Positions 11,601-23,600 of a stretch of DNA of 64,000 nucleotides are shown one piece after another (position 1 is the first letter of the stretch; each line of letters starts with the position of its first letter). The notes below the pieces were generated by a model. The model was given only the letters and a program-made list of their open reading frames with translations, was not told the DNA's origin and searched no databases. Origin of the DNA: Atriophallophorus winterbourni (lineage: Eukaryota; Platyhelminthes; Trematoda; Plagiorchiida; Microphallidae); contig JACCGJ010018178.1 of assembly GCA_013407085.1 (NCBI GenBank), positions 1-64,000 on the forward strand. Reading direction: 5' to 3'. The position numbers were made by a program, and so were the translations under genes.

Positions 11601-14600
11601 TTCTTGAGAAACCCAGATTGTTGTGAGCTTGTGATCACTGTCGTTGGCCATCGGAGGTTTTTCCTATTTGTTTTGCTGAAGGGTGGTGTTCTGCAGACCA
11701 ATAGAGCGCTTATTTGGATACCCGCATTCACACTGCAGTATATTTGATTGAATCATACTACTACTAACATTTAGTAGCCAAACTGGAAAAAATAAATGGA
11801 GTAGACGAGTTGCGGAACCCAAACAGCGACTTATCGAATAGCGATATAAGCAATCCGCGTGATTACATTCAAAAATAAAGGTATATAGTTATCGGTAACA
11901 GTGCAAGGATATTGAAACACTGCAAGCAAACGAATATAACTCCTAGGAGAGCAGAGTTAATAGAATCAAATCGACAGAAGCCGTAACAAGCATGGATAAA
12001 TGTGGATGATTCGACCCATAATAAAGGGGGAAGTCACAACGTACAGAATTCAATTGGCTGTGAATCAAAACGTCCAGAAAATTGCCAGCGCTGGCTGCAG
12101 TGCTGGTACGTAGCATGTGATGGGCATCATCATTGACAGATTCCAAACAGGTCTGTTTACTTCGCTCAAACATGGCTGCATACGCTTCGCATGAGTCATT
12201 TCTCAGAGTTTCCAACGGAAGTGACAGTTTACGGGCAGGATACACTGACGGTCTCCGTTCAGGAGAAACGCCAGAAGAACTGAGACTGTGATAATTCGCC
12301 CGGTCGAAAGTGAAGCATTTCTGTTAATAAAACAGTCAAGGTCTCAGGGATATCGGAAAAATCAATTTTTCATTGATTTTACAAATTTTACAAGGCATGG
12401 ATGCGAACAGTGGAGAGTTCAGGTGACATCACCGGACTGCGAAGCCTTAATACAACTTCAAAGACATGTGCAGCCATGGGGACGTGCGCATTGTCTGGTT
12501 CAAGGTTTGCGATTGATTGTGGCAATTGATATGACACTGCTTCGAGTGTGAATGCGAAAAACGATGCGTTACTCAGCAAAACGGATGAAAAGCATAAGAT
12601 GAGTAAGAGAATTCCTTTGTGATATCTCGACTAAGGCTCTAAGACGTATGCATGCATGAACTCAAAAAGGAGACCGATCATTATTAAACTAATGTTTAAT
12701 AGGATACACCGTAGAATACTCAACGCATCGGACGATACACTGAAAAGGAACCAATAAAAAAGGACTACACTGTTTCGAGCAAACGTACACTATGACCACA
12801 ATTTATCTATTACACTCTTTCACCTTATGCATCTATCATGATTGTTGATCAAACATAACGACGGAGAGAGAGAGAGAGAGCAAAACGAGCGATTGCCTGG
12901 AATCACAATTTGCTAGTCGGAAAGATGCGATATGCGAACGTATGAAACCACAAGCCTGATCCAGTCAAAGTGCCGCACAGTCACAGATTGCATATGGGCC
13001 CAGGCCTTGTCAGATATGATAATGAGAACAGGAATATCAGTGAGTCTCCAGCGTAGTTTCGCATGTAGCTCACTGCTGATTGCAAATGAATTTCGCACAG
13101 TAGCTAAACGAAAACACATACATTGATTGGATTAGTTTCCACTGGTTCCGAGGATCGAGGACGATCAAGTGCAGCGGCTCGCTGAGAAGAATAAAAAAGT
13201 TCGCGTTGACGACTGGTGGGGATGCTTGTCATGCTGGTGGACGGTGCTGCACTGAACGCAGAAAGGTGTTGAGTGCGTGGCAATTGGCGGAAATGATCAG
13301 CTCGCAGACTATCAGCAGGAACTTGATCAGTAGCAAGTATGTGGGACGTGCGTTCGGAGATTGCGAGTGCATGATCATACTGGCCAGGATTGATGTCACT
13401 CTGAATGTCAGAAAATAAGATTGAAATAGGTAGAGGTTAAACTGAGATGAAGCTACGCGAAGGATGATGTGGTTCAAGACAATAGCACACAGTGCCCTTT
13501 TCGATAAGAAAAAGATAGACATGAATGTGAAGTCAGGATTTGGCAAATATACATGGATGATCTGTTAGAAAATGAGTTATGTTCAGCTAACGGCAGGGAT
13601 CTACGAAATCAAAAGCTATTAGTAATTACTACAAACCCAAAAAAGATTGCGAAATAATGTATGTAAACCAAAATAATGAGAGTATTCTCAAAATCAAAGT
13701 GCACAAGGCGTCTATATTTCTTTACGTGCTCGTAAATACTCTTAGTTAGATCAGGGCTAGTCGTTGTTGGCTTGCCTCGGTCGATGTCAACCATGGATGT
13801 AGATCACAAGTGACAATCACTCCCGCAGCGCTCACAGCGATGGCAGTACTCGGTAGATCGGCGCAGTAGTATGCCGACGGCGTGATCTGCGTTCATCATC
13901 CAAGAGATATCTGCTCCTCCCCAGCTTGGATATGGCGCTTTACATAGTACCTTCAAAGTGAGCGGACAAGAGCAAGTTCCTCCCAACTCGTGGGGTCAAT
14001 GTCGACAGCTTTCATAGCTCTTTTGCAAACGTCTTTGTACCGCAAGTGCGATTTGCGCAACGGTCGACTTTCTCATTTAAACTCACCATAGAGTAAACCA
14101 TTTGGAATACGACCGTTTTCGATTCTGTACACATGACCCAGATAGTTTAGGCGACGCTGCCGTAGTAAGATGAACATGCTCTGCTGACTAGCTTTAGAAA
14201 GCAATTCAGCATTCCATACTTTGTCCATCCACGATGTGTTCAACAAACTGCTGATGTTTGATCTTTAAACCATAGAGTTTGCCCAAAAACTTAACCACAG
14301 AGTGATTTCCGACCAACTGAATAAACGCTTACAAATGATTAATGATTGGATGCTTTTTACAAGAGTTGCGAGCAACTAAACCCAGAAAATGACTGGCTAA
14401 TAAATATATCAATAGGCAATAAAGTAGAGATAAAAAACATGAGCAGGTGGAGTCAAGTTGAACGCATCAAACAACGAATAATGGAAATAGCTTGACATTC
14501 AAATGACTGCGTTGTAGCTCTGCAGAATAAACAATCGAAGAACCGCAAGGTATGTACCGACGATGGCTTCCAAAGTAAAAGAACACGAACAATCAAGATA

Positions 14601-17600
14601 GAGAACTAATTGCGGATACATGACACAGGATGAACACAAACATATATTGTAGAGGTATAAATCGGAGCAAATGATGAAAACATTAGCGCATGTGGAATTG
14701 CCATAAGTCGGTTACCTGCAACGGTGTTGGTGAAGGCAGAATATTTGTGCGATGGGTGAATGAACAATTTGGCTCAGATAATGAAGGCCTGGTCCCAGCT
14801 TCCACAGCAACAGCCGCAGCTTGTGCATGGAGAGCTAACCACGCGGCATGCTCAGCAGATAATAAATTTGCGTTGCCTACAACAAAAAGGTGCACATTAA
14901 AAACGAAAAAGGACAGGCAGACGAACGTGGTGACGGTATAGACGATCGTGTACAATATGAGGACAAAAAGAGGTGGAGAATAGATATGCATGTATGAAAT
15001 AGCAAGTCTGGATCCAGACAAAGTGCCGCACAGTCACAAACAGCACATCAGCTAAGATACTGCTAGGCAACCAAGGCTTGAACAAATATAACAAAAGCAA
15101 AACGGCGGTGAGAATTTAGTGTGTTTTCGCATGCAGCTCACTCAACAACTCAATCCAACACGGTTAGCTGCACAATTGCACTCCCGCGCCAAATATAAAC
15201 TACTAACGAGCTGATATCGACCACTCGGTGCTTGTATAATGTCATTACTCGAAAAATATAGTGCACTGACTTGAGAGACTGTGTGTGAAATACTGAGACA
15301 GGTCACTAATTTCTCCGAATTCAGAAACACGCTGGCTAACATTGTTCATGTTCACAATTTCACGTGAGAGAAAACAGCGTAACATGGACTAGGAACGAAA
15401 GGCAGTAAGATGGCGGCCTTTGCATGAGCCAGTCATCACGGAACCCTTATGCGTTTGAAAGTGTTTAGCATGCTTCCGTATAAACGAAATACATTTTACA
15501 CCCCACACGCTTCAAATGATGTGCACTTTTTATATTTCAAACTATGGGGATTTCGTTGCGCCAGTCTGAGAACTTTCAAATGAAGATTGAAACAACCGGA
15601 ATTTTAAGAAAAATCGTGTAGCCTGCAATTTCGACAACTACCATTACAACGCTTCATGCCGATGATAAACGAAACCGAAGCTGTTTGGGATTTCATCGTG
15701 ACTAGCAATTTTAAATGTTTCTTTAAAGCTTAACGTTCCTCGTATATTCATTAAGCGTATCAAAAGTGTGTGGTTAAACCAACTTTAATCGCTGAAAATT
15801 CGTATAAACAGCTCTAATAAAGCTGTTTTCTCCAAAATGCACGACGATGAAACGCTTCACGAGAAACGGAACACAATCTTGTAACATCTGACTGATGGTT
15901 GCAAATAGCATGAAACTCTGATTGATTTGTGTGAGTGACGGTGAAGCGTAAAATGGGGATATTTTGTTGTAAAGATACAAAAGGAAAATCCTGTCTCGGG
16001 GTACGCAAAGTGCTGCATATGGGTTAGCATTGTTCAGCGCGAGTCTAGACGGTAGGCTTTAGGATATGTCCCGAAACCGTGTTCAGTGGCGGTCGTGCAC
16101 TAAGCATTTTTCTGGGAGTGTTTGCTCAACCTTGTATGTTGTCGAGTGGAGTGACGAAAAAGGCTTGTTAGGATGCATGGCAGTGAAGGCCGGAAGGAAG
16201 ATGTCGTTCAAGAAAATTGATTGAAGGCCTGTTCCAGTCGATGTGTAGGCGCCTCATCCCAGTTTATTTGTGCTTACTCTTCTGTAGAATCTGTAGTTAT
16301 TTAAATCCCATCCTTCCCCATCTTTTAGGATTACACCTTTTTCGTTGCAATATGGCAGCTAAGCATTCGATACATGCTACCGGTGTGATGCTGTCTCTGA
16401 CGATGATGAGACGGAAATAAAAGAAAGTGATAAAAGTAGCGAGTTATCGTCTGCAAGACCTTAAGATGGAAACCACCGTGTTTCTGATATGCAAAGGGAA
16501 TAGCATACAATTGCTAATCTACAGATGAAGGACAAGCTAATCAAATGGGGGATAGGAAATCAAATACAGCACATTGCGATCGATTTGTAACTGTATTCCT
16601 CAATTGCCCTGGATTAACATAAATACGTTCGATTATGAGTAAGACGCACATTCGAGCGATGGAAGCAAAGGATAAACATTGGGATTTTATTATTACGAAA
16701 AAGGTTCCATGCAATTCGTTAATCACTAAATAAAAGTATCCAACACGGATCACATATCTAGCGTATCATCATATTCTTAAACATGACACTGTAGACGAGC
16801 AACCCAAAGTGCATTGTTATTGATCCCTACGAGGTTATGCTTAATTTGTAAACGATCGTGGCCCTTGCATTCGAAAAAAGATTCAACAATGCGAAAAATA
16901 ATAATGAGATAAAATAAAGTGGCCATGACAATGTTTGGAACACAGGACAGATTTGTGTAAATGTAGCATCAGATTTTCGTCCAAGTCTTTCAAATTGTTA
17001 GTTATTACTAAAGGAGTCATGTGACAGTGCTCAACGCTCACAAGATTTGGTGTTTGCCACAGCTGGACTCGTTTCATCTCGTACTGCGCTACCATCAGCA
17101 ACGGGTTGTGCCATTGAGCGCTTTTTGAACAAAGTAGATTTGGCGAAAGGAGCTTGATCAACGCACATCCTGACTGACGGGGAGCATTCTGTGGATGAAC
17201 TATCACAACCAACACGCGTAACAGAAGCTGAACAAGCAGCGGCTGATGCAGTAGCAGCAGCAACGTAAATCGCGGTAGCCTAAAAGAGATAACATTATGG
17301 CAATGAAATTCTCATATAGGGGCAGTTTATGGTAAGCAAAAGGCTGTGGATCTATCATCGTCAATTTGACCAGCACCGAAAGTAAGGTGATAAAAACAAC
17401 AATGTTATTAGTGAAGAGCATGTAGGCGAAAAAGAAACAAACAACTCCTGCCAAGCGGGCGCGAGAGGCAGGTAAAATAACTATTTTGATTAATTTCGAA
17501 ACAAGACCACAAATTTGGTAGGATCAATTTTATTCACAGCAATTCAAGCCGTTTACTTTTACAGTTGACAATCGAAGAACGCGTTAACAACAAGTCTCAA

Positions 17601-20600
17601 AATTAAAACAAAATACGTTGGGAATGACCTATTTGTCCGGGGTAAATATGAACAGCATTATTTAACCTCGTGGAACGAAACCGTCGATTTTCTCTAAACA
17701 TATTATAGTATACAGATAATGAACTGGGTTAACTCAGCGGATGTGACGGCGAAGAAACAGACCGACGCATGAAAAACCAATGAACAACAAACAAAAGTCG
17801 CTTCTGAACACACTTTGGGACGATGCCACCTCACCGAATGTCAAAATATCCAAAATATGTAAAGTAGGCAAGCGGCAATACAGTATGGCTATTGGCGTAA
17901 ACAATTACGGCCTCAGAATTCCGCCCTATATGATACCCGCTTAGACCTCACTAAGCTGAATGGTCAAAATCGTGTACAGTAAAAACTAAACCGGATGCGA
18001 CGCTCCATTGAATCGATTCATATAAGAAGAAGTTGATCTACGATATCACGCAAACATGTGCAAGAAGACAGAAGAGACCCATTAAGCTATAAAGGTGAGT
18101 AAACAACTATTTAGGCAAGTTGGGCGATGTGACACAAGACTCTATGTCGAGCGGATAAGTTGCTCGGTCTTTAACAAAAAGCAAAAGAAAAGCGAGAGTT
18201 GTATCAAGAGGGTAATGCCAATTAGCAAGATTCATTTTTCGCTCACGAAAACAACAGCAATGTTTAATACGTTTTAATCAGTGAGCTAATCCAAACTTTT
18301 GATACCATGAGGCTTTCCAAGCATGTTTCACGAAACACTGCCACGTAGCTAATAATAGATTGCTTGCAGAGCATGTAGTGATATGAAATATTGTTGAGGA
18401 ATCAAAAACTCGCGGTATTTAGTCTAACAATGTCTCCAATCTTGTGTGGAAAAGTAAAATTATGAAAAAAATGAACGAGTTAAACAAAACGACTTAAAGA
18501 AACGCACACGTGGACTGAAGCGCTAGCATGACAAGAGAGCAGAAAAAAATGAGCCGGTGTGCTTACTAAATCTTCGGTTTTCGCATTCTCGGTGGCAAGT
18601 TTGGCAGCGGCGTACATGTCAGCTGAACAGGTAACTTGAACAGCACCGCGATAAGAGAAATTGGGATCACCAAAAGCAAGAACATCATTGGATTTCGATG
18701 AGCGAACTGAAAACAATATAAAGCGAGCAATATATCATTACGTTAACACGAATGCATGTTAAAGAAACGGCGTTGCAAATTTATCTAAAGCGCAGACAGA
18801 GTAACTCCAATGATGCTTAAGGTATGTGCGCCATGGATCGCCAATCCGATAGCCTCCACTTTCAACCGTTGTCATTCTGCTAGTACCATACAAAACGGTT
18901 GTAAAAGTGTTAGCATTACAAAGGTATCAAAGAAAACTGCTGGAAAGTTCCACCCAATAGTATGCTCTTCACAAGTATTGAAAATCATGGAAAGCCTGGT
19001 TCTTGATCACTTGCAAAAGGTAGCATCCTTAGAAGATGATAATCAATTTGCTTACCGGAAGCAACACTCTACAGTTGATGCCATTTTATGTCTAACTCGC
19101 AAAATTTTGAAAGCGTTTGACAGCAAATGATTAGCCGTCAAAGTACGTTTTCTTGATTACACGAACGCGTTCGGCTCTATCGATCGTGTCCAACTGACGG
19201 ACCTAAACAAAAAAACAAGACGTACCAGGCAAAATAATAAAATGAATATGTGGAGACTTGTCCGATAGATCTCAATACGTTGAAATCAACAGGCTACGCT
19301 CTGCTTTGCTTCCGACTTAGAAATGGGTTCTTCAAGGAGCGATTTTATCTCAATTCTTCTTTACAGCATACACAGCTGCGCTTCCGCGGCCGCCCTACAC
19401 TTTTAATTTGAAATACGCAGATGACGTAGTCATTGGATGCACAGTACCAAAAAACGCTTATTTAGATGAAAGTACTAAATGGTCAGAAGAGAGATGCTAT
19501 CTTTAAATCCTGAAAAAATGTATTGAACTTGCGTGGCGAACGTCGCGAAGCAATTCGCACTAATCTTTCTTTATCTAGAATTAAGTCCATAGCCCTAACT
19601 AGAGGGAAATACGTCATGTATCTAGGCGTCACCATATCCGCCGACTTTACTTGGAAACATCACCTAAATACTCTACTTACTAAAGTTCGGAGGCTTTCTT
19701 TTTATGCGTGTTGTCTTCGTTCTCTGGGCGTCGAGTCTAAGCTGATTTCTCACCTGCGCTAGAGGGGTGGAGTAAAACAACGCTCAGCTCCGAAACAATT
19801 GTTGAACAATCAACAAAAACATTTCGTGGAACACTTATGAACTACAACCAGGCACCTGAACCATAACCGTTTAATGCCACTTCCAGATGTTGAACAAGTT
19901 GCGCACATTCACTTACGATCGTTCAATGATAGGTCCAAACAGACCGTTTACGGCTAGCGGGTTTTTTAAAGGTTTGGCAGTTTAGGTACGTATGAAATCA
20001 TAGGCACAATCCAAGCAAAGTGCCACACAGTGATAGGCTACACATGGGCAAATATACTGTAAGATTGATCAGGCCTAGACAGATATAAGAAATTAAACTT
20101 GAAACTTAAAATGATAGTGAAACTCCAGCGTGTCTCGGTATGCAGCTCAGCACTGGTGGCAAATCAATTTGGCAGTGTTAGCTGTGGAGTACAGAAGCAC
20201 TGCACGATTGTACATCCACGCAGAAGTTTTGACAGTGACAATACATGAATCAAAGCAAACAAAAAAGATGACGACAAAGGGAAAAAAGCAGCAGATCTGT
20301 GATTTAATGTAATATGCAATTGAAAAGAATTAACCACTTGAGCTCGAGGTGATCACAAGTGAAAGACGATGCACAACAAAAAGAGAACGGCATTATAAAA
20401 CTCACTAATTTTGTTTTCAATTCCATGATCTTGTGATGCATTTGAGTTATCGGTCGATTGCAAGTCGCGTGAACAGGACTATAACAACAAAACAGGAAAA
20501 AAATAAGCGTGAGAATCGCTTAAAGGTCAAACATGAAACAAGTTTTATCCTTTACATTAGTTCAAAAGTTTCAGAACAAAAAGCGAAACCGAATGGGTAA

Positions 20601-23600
20601 ACCATGATCAGCACGTAATGCTAGTTTTAGTGATAGGAATGAAGCTGAAGCTGCCTTAGCACCCTCGTGTGTAGTCGAACTCGAAGTGATCCAATACACA
20701 TCTACATTTTAATGAGTGCTGTACAGCAACCACCGATTTAAACCGATTCAGCCTCCTGACACGCACGTGAAATATCACTCACGTCCGAAATGCCGCTAGA
20801 ACTCCCGCTCAGTTGTGGTCTGTATTCTCTGGACCATCAGAAACCGCCAACACCGAGTGCACTCGTTTTAAAAAAACGAGGATTTAACCTCGAATTCGCA
20901 AATAAATGGGTTTAGCACAAAGTTAGAACGGCGTTCGAATGTCAGGTCACGGATACGCATACCTGCTGAGTGGCAATAACCGCAAAATCGGCCGTGTGCT
21001 TCCATCATGCTTTTCGAACGCCATATACTACTTATTAATAAAAATGACTTTAAACAAAAACTACATATGCACTCGGATGACATCTGGCCCGTAAAAAGTT
21101 TCTCATGTCATTAGTTACGCGGTACAAGAACACCTACAAACCATGTGAACAGAAATGTTTAAACTGAGAATGAATGAAATGCTACACGTATACACGACAG
21201 TATTGTTGGACTGAATCCGTTTTCTGTAATAAATATTGAAACTTGATAACCATTATATTGTATTTGCTACACAATAATGCAAACTTGCAAAAACTAGCGT
21301 AGACAAGCAGAGACGAAATTACGTGAGCTGGTATCCCCGCGATCAGATATCGCAATGGCTAGTTACGCTTCAGGATATGTTCCGAAATCGCGTTCAATGG
21401 CGATCTTGCACAAAGCATCTTCTTGGGGTGTTTGCTTAATTTTGTATGTTGTCAAGCAGAGTGACGAGAAAAACTTGCTATGATGTATGGTAGTGAAAGC
21501 CGCAAGGAAGCTGTCATGCTGATGTCGCTCTACTCGCTCACGAAACTTGTTTGAATGCATGTTTCATTCGAGGTGTAGGCACCTCTCCCCAGTTTGTCTG
21601 TGCTTACTCTTCTAGAGAATCCGTAGCTATTTAAGTCCCACCCTTCCCATCATTTAGGATTTTACTTATTCCTGGTTGTGTGACAGTTAAGCATGCTACC
21701 GGTGTAATGCTGTCTGTGATGATGATGATGATGAGCCATAACCGAAGACAAGGCATTAGGAAGTTACGGTATCAGGTCTAAAATTACCGAATTATCAGCG
21801 AAAGTTGCAAGCTTTAATTATTAGGCGGATGAAAAAAATATAACTGTAAATTTTAACGGAGGAAAAATTTATAGAAATAGCTGGTGAAATAAATGTCTTG
21901 ATAAAACAATATATTGGAGATGGGACCTGTTGCAAATTTTTTTCGATGGCCAAATGTATAATATCCCTGATGCTCGTAGACGAATTCGTATTGGGCGACT
22001 GATGATGACCAGAGGCGTCCCGTTCGGAAGACGTTAACCGCGCTGAGCCCGAAGAATCCGAAATGGAGATAGACTATAAGATTGGAAGTTCCATGAAACC
22101 AAGGAGTATATCATGAAGTAAAAAATTAAAAAAGCATACATACATCTGATGTTGAGCTTTTCTTTCTCGAAGACTTTCGAGGATCCGCCCGATGTTCAAC
22201 ATCATTTCCAACAGTCACAGGAGCTGTATCGAGTAGAACAAACAAACAGTTAGAAAACGAATAAAATACTACTTGTGGATGCAGTGTTCCAAAATAGTGA
22301 CGCGTTACCTGACGAAGTATTGACAGCATGCTCTGGTTGGTTGATGGTCTCATCTGGATTTGTAGTCTGATTCGAACGCCCCGCAGCCCCTGAACGACCA
22401 CGGGAACCTCGTGCTCGAGTGGTTGATGCTGATATGCTGGACGAATGAGGACGTCGGTTTGTAGCACTTTGATCAGCGTCCTGATTAGGATCAAGATCGG
22501 ATAACACGATAATAAAATTCATTGATAAAGCACAAACAATGCAAGGACACTTACCGCCGACATGTTTTGTGGTTCATTGTTTGAATGCGTATTAGTTACC
22601 GGTCCAGGCGATACCTCCGAAGTAGCGGGACCAAAAAAGGAAGGAACATTGCCATTACCTCCGTTACTGCTACCCGTATTAGGGCCGTTCCCACCGCCAC
22701 TTCCTGGTTGATTACCACCACCACCGCCAGTGTTGCTACGATCGGATTGAACTGCTCTCCGTCGCCGGGCAGTGTGTTTCTTTATTAATTGCTTGTAACC
22801 TTCCTTCTTTTTGGACAAGTAATAATAGTGAATGCAATCGCCAACGGTCTTCCCCTCCAAATACGAGGCGATGCTGGAAAAGTTTTTCGGGGTGGCGAGA
22901 TAACGCTCTCGGAATATTTGTCGCTCTTCTTCGGTCCATTTGGAAAGGTCAAGTTCCTCTTGCAGTTGAGCACGACAGTCAGTGATCAAGCCAGCTTGGT
23001 GAATGAAACGGTAACGGCGTTGCCAGGGCGCCAGCATGATCGGAGGATCAATGGCGTACTCCTGGGATAAGAAATGTTAAAAGAATAAATATTTCAGGTT
23101 CAAAATTTGATATCAGTTTAAAACACAAGCAGGGAGTCAGACACAGCAGTGTAAAGGGTTACGAGGGTGGTCTTTGCGCTCAAAATACCCACACATGGCT
23201 AAAAAACGAAAATGCGCCGTCCAGTTTGCCAGCATTGTTCTCGTTGACGAAGATATTTTACAATAGTAACCAGTATACACGAAAGTATAAGATAAGCATA
23301 TTCACGTCGAAAATCAGACAGTAATAGCCCACGCACACTTCGTGAATGTGGGGTAATTGCCAGGATCCAAGCATGGGGGACCAATCTGATAAACGTTAGC
23401 AAAGTAAGTAAGGGTAAGTGAGAGTTTTCACTCCGATAACGTACGCGTGACGCGAAGCAAAATACTATATTATCACGCAATTAATGCATAGCTCGATCGA
23501 AATACGGACCTAGAATCCGGAGGTAAATAGAGGAGTTGGGCAGGATAATTAAAACACGATAAAAACCAAAACGACAATAGACTAGCCATAAAAATTTAGT

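Noticed and set aside
12388..12579. Minus-strand 63-codon frame next to NCoR exon 17.
   Set aside because: It has a plausible donor but no good acceptor, and its phase does not join exon 17. Exon 16 joins exon 17 directly in frame.
20955..21030. A possible extra co-repressor exon with EAHGRFCGYCHSA (minus strand), strong donor GTATGC.
   Set aside because: Its length (65 or 68 nt) breaks the frame between exons 11 and 13, while the 73-nt exon at 20406-20478 fits exactly. The acceptor is also weak.
22519..23037. A single 172-aa SANT protein as a free-standing gene.
   Set aside because: Its first Met is internal. The exon has an acceptor at 23062 and a donor at 22554, and upstream and downstream exons continue the NCoR homology.
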